Below are positions 35,901-43,421 of a DNA stretch of 64,000 bases, one piece after another (within the stretch, counting starts at the first letter, position 1; the number at the start of each line of letters is the position of its first letter). This DNA is from Trabulsiella odontotermitis (GTDB taxonomy: Bacteria; Pseudomonadota; Gammaproteobacteria; Enterobacterales; Enterobacteriaceae). A program made the position numbers and the translations under genes. The stretch is taken from NCBI RefSeq assembly GCF_030053895.1, contig NZ_CP125781.1, positions 1,984,001 to 2,048,000 of the forward strand. Reading direction: 5' to 3'. The notes below the pieces were generated by a model that did no database searches, had not been told where the DNA came from, and saw only the letters and a program-made list of their open reading frames with translations.

Positions 35901-36110
35901 AAGGGGGAGAAAACCGTGACGTTCAGCGCCGTAATCAACAAATGCGGCTTCCAGACTCGGTTCAATGCGGGTGATTTTACCTTTGTAGATGTTCGCTTTT
36001 TTCTGTTCGTGTCCTGGGCTTTCGATATCCAGATCGTACAGACGCTGCCCATCAACAAGGGCGACACGCAACTCTTCCTGCTGAGTTGCGTTAATTAACA
36101 TTCTTTTCAT
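32943..36110 (-). CDS. rne: Ribonuclease E
   Basis: RNase E is the essential endonuclease that starts mRNA decay and matures rRNA and tRNA; it scaffolds the degradosome at the inner membrane. The 1055-residue product (E. coli 1061) begins MKRMLINATQQEELRVALVDG. It has an S1 domain (about 39-119), DNase I-like catalytic segment with Asp in TAIDINS and IVIDFIDM (about 303 and 346), and the Zn-link CPRC (about 404-407). The C-terminal half is low-complexity, with Arg-rich RNA-binding stretches (about 600-700) and a long Pro/Glu/Ala/Val tail ending in the PNPase-binding region. Expression is autoregulated through the long leader. Confidence 0.97.
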   Translation of the reverse strand: MKRMLINATQQEELRVALVDGQRLYDLDIESPGHEQKKANIYKGKITRIEPSLEAAFVDYGAERHGFLPLKEIAREYFPASYNAHGRPNIKDVLREGQEVIVQIDKEERGNKGAALTTFISLAGSYLVLMPNNPRAGGISRRIEGDDRTELKEALSSLELPDGMGLIVRTAGVGKSAEALQWDLSFRLKHWEAIQKAAESRPAPFLIHQESNVIVRAFRDYLRQDIGEILIDNPKVLELARQHIAALGRPDFSSKIKLYTGEIPLFSHYQIESQIESAFQREVRLPSGGSIVIDSTEALTAIDINSARATRGGDIEETAFNTNLEAADEIARQLRLRDLGGLIVIDFIDMTPVRHQRAVENRLREAVRQDRARIQISHISRFGLLEMSRQRLSPSLGESSHHVCPRCSGTGTVRDNESLSLSILRLIEEEALKENTQEVHAIVPVPIASYLLNEKRSAVSAIEARQGGVRCIIVPNDQMETPHYSVLRVRKGEETPTLSYLLPKLHEEEMAMPSEEEPAERKRPEQPALATFAMPDVPPAPPAETAAPAAKAAAPAAPKAPASPAEPGLVSRFFGALKNLFAGSEAPQEAEPAPVKKEEKPERQQDRRKSRQNNRRDRNDRRDNRNDNGEGREENRRNRREKQQQNAETREARQQTTVDETEKAQNRDEQPQQPRRERNRRRNNDDKRQAQQEAKAQSRDEQPAVQETEQEERVQVMPRRKPRQLTQKVRILSAEQEAAAAIADDITEQPQPVVTAQRTELAKIDLPAVIETPVEQDDNAEARDTAGMPRRSRRSPRHLRVSGQRRRRYRDERYPLQSPMPLTVACASPEMASGKVWIRYPVARPADEQIEQEETQQAAPVITDVQPDVAAVVADTALTPEEQPVVVEPQPVVSEPQEPVVETTHPDVIAAPVTEQPHLIAAEDDVVAEEVAAEVEAAVESADVTNEAPVEEAPVEAAAEPVVAEPVTEPVVTAPVEPVEEVKPAAVVTEQTAPADNHHATAPMTRAPAPEYTPEPPRHSDWVRPSFAFEGKGAAGGHSATHQAQSGPTRPQPTE

Positions 36111-36470
36111 CGTAACTTACTCATTATTCGTACATTGACGACTAAGCTGCGGGCAGAGTAATGCCTTTCCGGGGGTGAACCGATGGCCTCGTGTCTGTTC
36201 ACGTCGCCAACCTCACGGTTGTCGCTCGCTTAAGAGGCGCAGAGTGTCGGCTGCCTGTGTTGTTGAGACAAACACAGCGCAATTAACAGGGGAACAGCCT
36301 GGGAAAACTCTCCAGAGTTGCTTCCATTTACCGGTAAGGACTGCAACCCGCAGCCCGCTAACTGCCTGAAAGATCAATACGTCTTACGCCATTGCTGCGT
36401 GGATGATCGGTCGGGCAAAACTGGTAATTCCGCAAATTTCCTTGTTTTAACAAGATTCAACACGGAAAAC
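36111..36470 (-). promoter_or_regulatory. rne 5' untranslated leader (autoregulatory rne5-type element)
   Basis: RNase E limits its own synthesis by cleaving its roughly 360-base leader, which folds into conserved hairpins (Rfam RNase E 5' UTR element). The leader here has recognisable hairpin-forming stretches, for example AACCGTGAGGTTGGCGACG on the minus strand (about 36206-36224), and no competing ORF. The 5' boundary is set from the E. coli leader length and is approximate; I did not fix the promoter. The rest of the gap to 36680 should hold the divergent rne and rluC promoters. Confidence 0.75.
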
Positions 36471-36680
36471 GGCATCATTATTCCATTGCTAACCTTGTTA
36501 TAGCAAGATGACTTTTACCATTTGTTACCCGGTTACTCACAGTTTTTGCACCTCTCTGTCAGGATTGTTCTAATAACAAGCAATCCATTCAGTGAGATGT
36601 CTGGTGTTACCGGGTCACCATAATATAAGCATAGAAAAATGAGTGGCGCGAATGCGCCTGGCTATTTAGAATCGCCGACC

Positions 36681-37628
36681 ATGAAAACTGAGACTCCAGC
36701 CGTAAAATTTGTCGCGATTTCTGCTGATGAAGCGGGACAACGCATCGATAACTTTTTGCGCACCCAATTGAAAGGTGTGCCGAAAAGTATGATTTACCGC
36801 ATTCTGCGTAAAGGGGAAGTGCGGGTTAACAAAAAACGTATTAAGCCTGAATATAAACTTGAGGCGGGCGATGAAGTGCGTATTCCGCCGGTTCGCGTCG
36901 CCGAACGCGAAGAAGACGCCGTTTCTCCGCATTTACAAAAGGTCGCCGCGCTGAGCGACGTTATCCTTTATGAGGATGACCATATTCTGGTGCTGAATAA
37001 ACCGTCGGGTACGGCAGTTCATGGCGGCAGCGGGCTGAGCTTTGGCGTGATTGAAGGATTGCGCGCATTGCGCCCGGAAGCGCGTTTCCTTGAGCTGGTG
37101 CATCGCCTCGACCGCGATACCTCCGGCGTGCTGCTGGTGGCGAAAAAACGCTCGGCGCTGCGCTCATTGCACGAACAACTGCGCGAAAAAGGCATGCAGA
37201 AAGATTATCTGGCGCTGGTTCGCGGCCAGTGGCAATCGCATATGAAAGTGGTGCAGGCGCCGTTGCTGAAAAACATTCTCCAGAGCGGCGAGCGTATTGT
37301 CCGCGTCAGCCAGGAAGGGAAACCGTCTGAGACGCGTTTTAAAGTGGAAGAGCGTTACGCGTTCGCCACGCTGGTGCGTTGCAGCCCGGTGACCGGCCGC
37401 ACGCACCAGATCCGCGTTCATACCCAGCATGCCGGGCATCCTATCGCTTTTGATGATCGCTACGGTGATCGTGAATTTGATAAACAGCTGGCGTCGACCG
37501 GGCTGTCACGCCTGTTCCTTCACGCCGCGGCGCTGAAATTCCAGCATCCGGGAACCGGCGAAACGCTGCGCATTGAAGCGCCGATGGATGAGCAGTTAAA
37601 ACACTGTCTGAAGGTTTTGCGTGGTTGA
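36681..37628 (+). CDS. rluC: RluC, 23S rRNA pseudouridine 955/2504/2580 synthase
   Basis: RluC converts three uridines of 23S rRNA (955, 2504, 2580 in E. coli numbering) to pseudouridine. The 315-residue protein has an N-terminal S4 RNA-binding domain (RIDNFLRTQLKGVPKSMIYR, then RKGEVRVNKKR) and the RluA-family catalytic motif HRLDRDTSG with Asp144. ATG 36681 (MKTETPAVKF) matches the E. coli start; the frame extends upstream to 36639 without support. The gene is divergent from rne. A REP-like sequence follows the stop. Confidence 0.96.
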   Translation: MKTETPAVKFVAISADEAGQRIDNFLRTQLKGVPKSMIYRILRKGEVRVNKKRIKPEYKLEAGDEVRIPPVRVAEREEDAVSPHLQKVAALSDVILYEDDHILVLNKPSGTAVHGGSGLSFGVIEGLRALRPEARFLELVHRLDRDTSGVLLVAKKRSALRSLHEQLREKGMQKDYLALVRGQWQSHMKVVQAPLLKNILQSGERIVRVSQEGKPSETRFKVEERYAFATLVRCSPVTGRTHQIRVHTQHAGHPIAFDDRYGDREFDKQLASTGLSRLFLHAAALKFQHPGTGETLRIEAPMDEQLKHCLKVLRG

Positions 37629-37634
37629 TTTATT

Positions 37635-37664
37635 GCCGGGTGGCGCTGTGCTTACCCGGCCTGG
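37635..37664. repeat. REP-like palindrome
   Basis: GCCGGGTGGCGCTGTGCTTA followed by CCCGGCCTGG gives imperfect arms GCCGGG/CCCGGC around the GTGGCGCTNNGCTTA core found in enterobacterial REP elements. It lies between the convergent rluC and yceF 3' ends. Confidence 0.75.
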
Positions 37665-37674
37665 AGGGCATTGC

Positions 37675-38259
37675 TCATGCCAGCAACGGATTACAATGCT
37701 CGCGCCGTAACATCTGACAGAGTGCGATAAGCGGCAGCCCGACCAGCGTGTTCGGGTCGCGCCCCTCCAGCCGTTCGAAAAGAGAAATACCTAAACCTTC
37801 ACTTTTAAAGCTGCCCGCACAATTCAGCGGGCTCTCTTTACGGATGTAATTGCGGATTTCCTGTTCGGTCAGATGGCGAAAATGCACATCAAACGGTTCG
37901 CATTCGGTTTGCAGATGGCCATTCGCCGAATTATAAAGCGCCAGCCCGGTATAGAAGGTGACAATATTTCCGCTGGCTTTCTTTAATTGTATAAACGCGT
38001 TCTCTTCTGTATGTGGTTTACCGGTAATCGCGCCGTCCAGAATACAGACCTGGTCGGAACCGATAATAAGGTGTTGCGGAAATCGCTGCGCGAGCGCCTG
38101 CGCTTTGGCCTGCGCCAGCCGCAAAACCAGCTGGCGGGGCGATTCATCCGTGACCGGCGTTTCATCGACCTGCGGCGCAGCGCATTCGAAGGGAATACTG
38201 AGTTTTTCCAGCAGCATCCGGCGGTAGGGTGAAGTCGAGGCAAGTACAAGGTTTGGCAT
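37675..38259 (-). CDS. yceF: YceF, Maf-family 7-methyl-GTP pyrophosphatase
   Basis: YceF is a Maf nucleotide pyrophosphatase; the E. coli protein hydrolyses m7GTP and is thought to sanitise nucleotide pools. The 194-residue sequence shows the Maf motifs LASTSPYRRMLLEKL (residues 5-19) and the catalytic region IIGSDQVCILDG (about 66-77), with the conserved Asp of SDQV, plus the GKPHTEENA segment. ATG 38259 (MPNLVLASTS) is preferred to the in-frame start at 38298. It is divergent from yceD. Confidence 0.94.
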   Translation of the reverse strand: MPNLVLASTSPYRRMLLEKLSIPFECAAPQVDETPVTDESPRQLVLRLAQAKAQALAQRFPQHLIIGSDQVCILDGAITGKPHTEENAFIQLKKASGNIVTFYTGLALYNSANGHLQTECEPFDVHFRHLTEQEIRNYIRKESPLNCAGSFKSEGLGISLFERLEGRDPNTLVGLPLIALCQMLRREHCNPLLA

Positions 38260-38335
38260 ATTTTTTTCAGTCAGGTATGGCGAATCGGTTAGCGTCATTT
38301 TAAACTACAGGCCGCAATGTGTGCGAATAAATGGC

Positions 38336-38360
38336 AAAAGGCGTCTTCGGGTGCCTTTTT
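38336..38360 (+). terminator. Terminator-like hairpin upstream of yceD
   Basis: AAAAGGCGTC (38336-38345) pairs with GGTGCCTTTT (38350-38359), with two wobble pairs, around a C(TTCG)G tetraloop, and a T tract ends at 38360. It lies in the divergent yceF/yceD interval, just before the yceD promoter, so it cannot be the end of either annotated gene. Confidence 0.65.
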
Positions 38361-38362
38361 CT

Positions 38363-38391
38363 TTGACTATACGACGTTACAAAGTTAATAT
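38363..38391 (+). promoter_or_regulatory. Sigma-70 promoter of the yceD-rpmF operon
   Basis: TTGACT (38363-38368) and TAATAT (38386-38391) are separated by exactly 17 bases, a strong consensus promoter. Its expected start point, about 7 bases past the -10, falls at 38397-38400, immediately before the yceD ATG at 38401. Confidence 0.8.
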
Positions 38392-38400
38392 GCGCGCCCT

Positions 38401-38922
38401 ATGCAAAAGGTAAAATTACCCCTGACTCTTGATCCGGTTCGTACCGCTCAAAAACGCCTCGATTACCAGGGTGTCTATACGCCCGATCAGGTTGAGCGTG
38501 TTGCCGAATCTGTAGTCAGTGTGGACAGCGATGTAGAATGCGACATGTCGTTCGCCATCGATAACCAGCGCCTCGCGGTGATAACCGGCGATGCAACGGT
38601 GACGGTGACCCTCGAATGTCAGCGCTGCGGGAAACCGTTCACGCATCATGTTCACACAACGTATTGTTTCAGTCCGGTTCGTTCTGACGAACAGGCTGAG
38701 GCACTCCCGGAAGCGTATGAGCCGATTGAGGTTAACGAATTCGGTGAAATCGACCTGCGGGCGATGGTGGAGGATGAAATCATTCTCTCCTTGCCAGTAG
38801 TTCCGGTGCATGATTCTGAACACTGTGAAGTGTCCGACGCGGACATGGTCTTTGGTGAACTGCCTGAAGAGGCGCAAAAGCCAAACCCATTTGCCGCATT
38901 AGCCAGCTTAAAGCGTAAGTAA
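38401..38922 (+). CDS. yceD: YceD, large ribosomal RNA subunit accumulation protein (DUF177)
   Basis: YceD is a DUF177 protein cotranscribed with rpmF and needed for normal 23S rRNA levels in E. coli; related plant proteins act in chloroplast ribosome assembly. The 173-residue product is collinear with E. coli YceD and keeps the paired cysteines LECQRCGKPF. The ATG has no ribosome-binding site (GCGCGCCCT precedes it) and lies only 9 bases past a strong -10 element, so the mRNA may be leaderless. rpmF follows after 16 bases. Confidence 0.94.
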   Translation: MQKVKLPLTLDPVRTAQKRLDYQGVYTPDQVERVAESVVSVDSDVECDMSFAIDNQRLAVITGDATVTVTLECQRCGKPFTHHVHTTYCFSPVRSDEQAEALPEAYEPIEVNEFGEIDLRAMVEDEIILSLPVVPVHDSEHCEVSDADMVFGELPEEAQKPNPFAALASLKRK

Positions 38923-38938
38923 TTGAGGAGTAAGGTCC

Positions 38939-39112
38939 ATGGCCGTACAACAGAATAAACCAACCCGTTCCAAACGTGGCATGCGTCGTTCCCATGACGC
39001 GCTGACTGCAGTTACCAGCCTGTCTGTAGACAAGACTTCTGGTGAAACCCACCTGCGTCACCACATCACCGCCGACGGTTACTACCGCGGTCGCAAGGTT
39101 ATCGCTAAGTAA
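38939..39112 (+). CDS. rpmF: Ribosomal protein bL32
   Basis: The 57-residue basic protein MAVQQNKPTRSKRGMRRSHD...KVIAK is bL32 of the large ribosomal subunit, the same length as in E. coli. A strong TGAGGAG ribosome-binding site precedes the ATG. Its place between yceD and plsX is conserved in enterobacteria and links ribosome synthesis to lipid synthesis. Confidence 0.98.
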   Translation: MAVQQNKPTRSKRGMRRSHDALTAVTSLSVDKTSGETHLRHHITADGYYRGRKVIAK

Positions 39113-39139
39113 TCACGCGAAAGCGTGAAGCTTAGTGAG

Positions 39140-39168
39140 GATTTCCCCGCGCACGCGGGGAGAAACGA
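39140..39168 (+). other. Intercistronic hairpin resembling a type I-E CRISPR repeat
   Basis: CCCCGC (39145-39150) and GCGGGG (39155-39160) form a stem with a GCAC loop. Flanks GATTT and AGAAACGA give 23 of 29 matches to the E. coli type I-E repeat as I remember it. It stands alone between rpmF and plsX, with no spacers or cas genes. The most likely role is mRNA structure or processing between the two genes. Confidence 0.55.
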
Positions 39169-39187
39169 ACCGGGCAGCGACGATACC

Positions 39188-40222
39188 TTGACACGTCTGA
39201 CCATAGCGTTAGATGTCATGGGAGGCGATTTTGGCCCTTCCGTGACGGTGCCTGCAGCTTTGCAGGCACTGGGTTTCAATTCGCAACTCTCACTTCTTTT
39301 AGTCGGCGATCCCGACGCCATCTCGCCATTACTTGCCAAAGCTGATTTCGAACAACGTTCGCGTCTGCAGATTATCCCTGCACAGTCAGTTATTGCCAGT
39401 GATGCACGACCGGCGCATGCCGTGCGTAACAGTCGGGGCAGCTCGATGCGTGTGGCGCTCGAACTGGTGAAAGAAGGTCGTGCCCAGGCCTGCGTCAGCG
39501 CAGGAAATACGGGCGCGTTGATGGGGCTGGCGAAATTATTGCTCAAGCCAATAGAAGGCATTGAGCGCCCGGCGTTGGTGACGGTGTTGCCGCATCAGCA
39601 GAAGGGCAAAACGGTCGTGCTCGATCTGGGGGCGAACGTCGATTGCGATAGTACAATGCTGGTGCAGTTTGCGATCATGGGAGCGGTGCTGGCGGAAGAA
39701 GTCGTCGGTATCAGCAAGCCGCGTGTCGCGTTGCTCAACATCGGTGAAGAAGAGAGCAAAGGGCATGAAAGCATTCGTGATGCTTCTGCTTTGCTTAAAA
39801 CTGTGCCTACTATCAACTATATTGGTTATCTTGAAGCCAATGAGTTGTTAACGGGCAAAACCGATGTGCTGGTTTGTGATGGCTTCACCGGAAACGTCAC
39901 GTTAAAAACCATGGAAGGCGTTGTCAGAATGTTTCTTTCGCTGCTGAAATCACAGGGTGAAGGGAAAAAACGGTCGTGGTGGCTGATTTTATTAAAGCGT
40001 TGGTTACAAAAAAGCCTCGCCAGGCGATTCAGTCACCTCAACCCCGACCAGTATAATGGCGCCTGTCTGTTAGGATTGCGCGGCACGGTGATTAAAAGCC
40101 ATGGTGCAGCCAATCAGCGCGCGTTTAGCGTCGCGATTGAACAGGCAGTGCAGGCGGTGCAGCGGGAAGTCCCTCAGCGGATTGCCGCTCGCCTGGAATC
40201 TGTATTACCGGAAAAAGACTGA
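39188..40222 (+). CDS. plsX: PlsX, phosphate acyltransferase
   Basis: PlsX transfers acyl groups from acyl-ACP to phosphate, supplying acyl-phosphate for phospholipid synthesis at the membrane periphery. The sequence has the family hallmarks LDVMGGDFGPSVTVPAA near the N-terminus, SAGNTGALMG and DVLVCDGFTGNVTLKTMEG. The start is TTG 39188 (read MTRLTIALDVM), as in E. coli; GTG 39125 extends the frame into the spacer without support. The protein is 344 residues and ends RIAARLESVLPEKD, about a dozen residues shorter than E. coli. fabH follows after 6 bases. Confidence 0.95.
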   Translation: MTRLTIALDVMGGDFGPSVTVPAALQALGFNSQLSLLLVGDPDAISPLLAKADFEQRSRLQIIPAQSVIASDARPAHAVRNSRGSSMRVALELVKEGRAQACVSAGNTGALMGLAKLLLKPIEGIERPALVTVLPHQQKGKTVVLDLGANVDCDSTMLVQFAIMGAVLAEEVVGISKPRVALLNIGEEESKGHESIRDASALLKTVPTINYIGYLEANELLTGKTDVLVCDGFTGNVTLKTMEGVVRMFLSLLKSQGEGKKRSWWLILLKRWLQKSLARRFSHLNPDQYNGACLLGLRGTVIKSHGAANQRAFSVAIEQAVQAVQREVPQRIAARLESVLPEKD

Positions 40223-40228
40223 GCGTAC

Positions 40229-41182
40229 ATGTATACGAAGATTATTGGTACCGGCAGTTATCTGCCCACACAGGTGCGTACTAACGCCGATTTGGAAAAG
40301 ATGGTTGATACGTCTGACGAGTGGATTGTCACACGCACAGGTATCCGTGAACGTCGTATTGCTGCGCCAAATGAAACTGTTGCCACAATGGGCTATGAAG
40401 CCGCCCGGCGCGCGCTGGAGATGGCGGGTATCGCAAAAGACGATATCGGCCTGATTGTGGTTGCGACCACCTCCACCACGCACGCTTTTCCAAGTGCTGC
40501 CTGCCAGATCCAGAGCATGCTCGACATTAAAGGTTGCCCGGCGTTTGACGTCGCCGCTGCCTGCGCTGGTTTCACCTATGCGCTGAGCGTTGCTGATCTG
40601 TACGTAAAATCCGGTACGGTTAAAAATGCGCTGGTGATTGGTTCCGACGTGCTGGCTCGCACCTGCGACCCGACCGATCGCGGCACAATCATTATCTTTG
40701 GCGACGGCGCAGGCGCTGTCGTGGTGAGCGCATCTGAAGAGCCGGGTATCATCTCTACCCATCTTCACGCGGATGGCAGTTATGGCGAGCTGTTAACGCT
40801 GCCAAATGCCGATCGCGTGAATCCGGAAAACGCCATTTACCTGACTATGGCGGGTAACGAAGTCTTTAAAGTGGCTGTCACGGAACTGGCGCATATTGTC
40901 GATGAAACGCTGGCAGCCAATAACCTCGATCGTTCGCAACTGGACTGGCTGGTGCCGCACCAGGCGAACCTGCGCATCATCAGCGCGACCGCGAAAAAAC
41001 TGGGCATGTCGATGGATAATGTTGTGGTGACGCTCGACCGCCACGGCAACACCTCTGCCGCGTCGGTGCCTTGTGCGCTGGACGAAGCCGTTCGCGATGG
41101 CCGCATTAAGCAGGGTCAACTGGTGCTGCTTGAGGCTTTTGGCGGCGGCTTCACCTGGGGTTCTGCGCTGGTTCGTTTCTAG
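40229..41182 (+). CDS. fabH: FabH, beta-ketoacyl-ACP synthase III
   Basis: FabH condenses acetyl-CoA with malonyl-ACP to start each fatty acid chain. The 317-residue sequence is collinear with E. coli FabH and keeps the catalytic triad: Cys112 in AAACAGF, His244 in VPHQANLR and Asn274 in HGNTSAAS. The N-terminal DTSDEWIVTRTGIRERR motif is typical of KAS III. It is tightly coupled to plsX and fabD. Confidence 0.98.
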   Translation: MYTKIIGTGSYLPTQVRTNADLEKMVDTSDEWIVTRTGIRERRIAAPNETVATMGYEAARRALEMAGIAKDDIGLIVVATTSTTHAFPSAACQIQSMLDIKGCPAFDVAAACAGFTYALSVADLYVKSGTVKNALVIGSDVLARTCDPTDRGTIIIFGDGAGAVVVSASEEPGIISTHLHADGSYGELLTLPNADRVNPENAIYLTMAGNEVFKVAVTELAHIVDETLAANNLDRSQLDWLVPHQANLRIISATAKKLGMSMDNVVVTLDRHGNTSAASVPCALDEAVRDGRIKQGQLVLLEAFGGGFTWGSALVRF

Positions 41183-41199
41183 AATAAGGAAGAATAAAG

Positions 41200-42129
41200 A
41201 TGACGCAATTTGCTTTTGTGTTCCCGGGTCAGGGTTCGCAGACTGTCGGGATGTTGTCTGAAATGGCAACGAATTACCCGATTATTGAAGAGACTTTTGC
41301 TGAAGCCTCTGCGGCGCTGGGCTATGATCTGTGGGCATTGACGCAACAAGGGCCAGCGGAAGAACTGAACAAAACCTGGCAGACTCAGCCCGCGCTGCTG
41401 ACGGCATCTGTCGCGCTGTACCGCGTATGGCAGCAGCAGGGCGGTAAAACGCCTGCGCTGATGGCCGGTCATAGCCTGGGTGAATACTCTGCGCTGGTGT
41501 GCGCGGGTGTCATTGCTTTCGCTGATGCCGTTCGTCTGGTTGAACTGCGTGGTAAATTCATGCAGGACGCTGTACCGGAAGGCACGGGCGCAATGTCTGC
41601 CATCATCGGGCTTGATGATGCCGCGATTGCCAAAGCCTGTGAAGAATCTGCCAAAGGGCAGGTAGTTTCGCCGGTTAACTACAACTCGCCGGGCCAGGTG
41701 GTGATCGCCGGGCATAAAGAGGCGGTTGAACGTGCGGGCGCCGCCTGTAAAGCCGCAGGCGCGAAACGCGCACTGCCGCTGCCGGTCAGCGTACCGTCTC
41801 ACTGCGCGCTGATGAAGCCGGCTGCCGAAAAACTGGCGGCGGAACTGGCGACAATCACCTTCAACGCGCCGCAGATTTCTGTGGTGAATAACGTTGACGT
41901 GAAATGCGAAACGTCTGCAGACGCTATCCGTGACGCGCTGGTTCGCCAGCTGTACAGCCCGGTTCAGTGGACGAAGACCGTAGAATTTATGGCCGCGCAG
42001 GGCGTTGAACACTTGTATGAAGTCGGGCCGGGTAAAGTCCTCACCGGGCTGACAAAACGTATTGTCGACACACTGACAGCGTCGGCCATTAATGAGCCGG
42101 CGGCGATGTTAGCGGCGTTAGAACAATAA
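41200..42129 (+). CDS. fabD: FabD, malonyl-CoA:ACP transacylase
   Basis: FabD loads malonyl groups from CoA onto AcpP. The 309-residue product starts MTQFAFVFPGQGSQTVGM and has the nucleophile Ser92 in AGHSLGEYSAL and the catalytic His201 in VPSHCALM. It is cytosolic and sits in the conserved fabHDG order, with an AGGAAGAA ribosome-binding site before the ATG. Confidence 0.98.
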   Translation: MTQFAFVFPGQGSQTVGMLSEMATNYPIIEETFAEASAALGYDLWALTQQGPAEELNKTWQTQPALLTASVALYRVWQQQGGKTPALMAGHSLGEYSALVCAGVIAFADAVRLVELRGKFMQDAVPEGTGAMSAIIGLDDAAIAKACEESAKGQVVSPVNYNSPGQVVIAGHKEAVERAGAACKAAGAKRALPLPVSVPSHCALMKPAAEKLAAELATITFNAPQISVVNNVDVKCETSADAIRDALVRQLYSPVQWTKTVEFMAAQGVEHLYEVGPGKVLTGLTKRIVDTLTASAINEPAAMLAALEQ

Positions 42130-42147
42130 CAGAGGAAAAACAAAACC

Positions 42148-42882
42148 ATGAGTTTTGAAGGAAAAATCGCGCTGGTTACCGGTGCAAGCCGCGGGATTGG
42201 CCGCGCAATTGTTGAAACGCTCGTTGCCCGTGGCGCGAAAGTCATCGGCACGGCGACCAGTGAGAGCGGCGCACAGGCGATCAGCGACTATTTAGGCGCC
42301 AACGGAAAAGGTCTGATGTTGAATGTGACCGATCCAGCATCTATCGAATCTGTACTGGAAAATATTCGCGCAGAGTTTGGCGAAGTCGACATTCTGGTCA
42401 ATAATGCCGGGATTACTCGCGATAATCTGCTAATGCGAATGAAAGAAGAAGAGTGGTCAGACATTCTCGAAACCAATCTTTCATCAGTTTTCCGTCTGTC
42501 AAAAGCGGTAATGCGCGCTATGATGAAAAAACGTCATGGGCGTATTATCACTATCGGTTCTGTGGTTGGTACCATGGGAAATGCCGGTCAGGCCAACTAC
42601 GCTGCGGCGAAAGCAGGTCTTATCGGTTTCAGTAAATCGCTGGCGCGCGAAGTGGCGTCACGCGGAATTACTGTGAACGTTGTTGCTCCGGGCTTTATTG
42701 AAACGGACATGACGCGTGCGCTTTCTGATGATCAGCGTGCGGGTATTCTGGCGGAAGTTCCAGCGGGTCGCCTCGGTGACGCAAAAGAAATCGCCAGTGC
42801 GGTTGCATTCTTAGCTTCTGACGAAGCGAGTTACATCACGGGTGAAACTCTGCACGTTAACGGCGGGATGTACATGGTTTGA
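42148..42882 (+). CDS. fabG: FabG, 3-oxoacyl-ACP reductase
   Basis: FabG is the NADPH-dependent short-chain dehydrogenase/reductase that reduces beta-ketoacyl-ACP in each elongation cycle. The 244-residue product has the cofactor motif TGASRGIGRA (residues 11-20), NNAG near 86, Ser138, and YAAAK with Tyr151 and Lys155. AGAGGAAA precedes the ATG. acpP follows after a 210-base interval with its own promoter. Confidence 0.98.
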   Translation: MSFEGKIALVTGASRGIGRAIVETLVARGAKVIGTATSESGAQAISDYLGANGKGLMLNVTDPASIESVLENIRAEFGEVDILVNNAGITRDNLLMRMKEEEWSDILETNLSSVFRLSKAVMRAMMKKRHGRIITIGSVVGTMGNAGQANYAAAKAGLIGFSKSLAREVASRGITVNVVAPGFIETDMTRALSDDQRAGILAEVPAGRLGDAKEIASAVAFLASDEASYITGETLHVNGGMYMV

Positions 42883-43019
42883 TCGCGATTTGCACAATAT
42901 GCTCAGGAACCACGCACTTCGTGCAATCCGGAGCAGGATAATGTGCAAAATAATTTGCGTTATTAGGGCGAATACCCGCAAAATAGCGTAAAATCGTGGT
43001 AAGACCTGCCGGGATTTAG

Positions 43020-43047
43020 TTGCAAATTTTTCAACATTTTATACACT
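43020..43047 (+). promoter_or_regulatory. Probable promoter of acpP
   Basis: TTGCAA (43020-43025) and TACACT (43042-43047) are 16 bases apart, about 45 bases upstream of acpP. AcpP is among the most abundant proteins, so a dedicated promoter is expected. The leader also carries a small TCGC-GAAA-GCGA hairpin (43058-43069). Confidence 0.5.
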
Positions 43048-43092
43048 ACGAAAACCATCGCGAAAGCGAGTTTTGATAGGAAATTTAAGAGT

Positions 43093-43329
43093 ATGAGCAC
43101 TATCGAAGAACGCGTTAAGAAAATTATCGGCGAGCAGCTGGGCGTTAAGCAGGAAGAAGTTACCAACAATGCTTCCTTCGTTGAGGACCTGGGCGCTGAT
43201 TCTCTTGACACCGTTGAGCTGGTAATGGCTCTGGAAGAAGAGTTTGATACTGAGATTCCGGACGAAGAAGCTGAGAAAATCACCACCGTTCAGGCTGCCA
43301 TTGATTACATCAACGGCCACCAGGCGTAA
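43093..43329 (+). CDS. acpP: AcpP, acyl carrier protein
   Basis: AcpP carries acyl chains as thioesters on 4'-phosphopantetheine through fatty acid, lipid A, lipoate and other pathways. The 78-residue acidic protein is identical in pattern to E. coli ACP, with the attachment serine in [18 protein letters not shown] (Ser37 counting Met). Codons look optimised for high expression. A terminator-attenuator follows, reducing readthrough into fabF. Confidence 0.99.
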
Positions 43330-43340
43330 GTGAACATCTC

Positions 43341-43369
43341 CAGGCGGTCACTCGACCGCCTGAGTTTTA
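43341..43369 (+). terminator. Terminator/attenuator after acpP
   Basis: CAGGCGGTC (43341-43349) pairs perfectly with GACCGCCTG (43354-43362) over ACTC, followed by AGTTTTAT. The T tract is short, so partial readthrough to fabF is plausible. Confidence 0.8.
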
Positions 43370-43421
43370 TCTTTAATTCGTCCCACGAATCTCTTTTTTT
43401 ATCCCTCCCTGGAGGACAAAC

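Noticed and set aside
36175..36503. Short open frames in the rne leader
   Set aside because: They run opposite to the leader RNA, overlap each other and match nothing; the stretch is explained by the autoregulatory leader and promoters.
39140..39168. CRISPR array
   Set aside because: Only one repeat-like unit exists, with no second copy, no spacers and no cas genes, so it is listed as a hairpin and a speculative finding.
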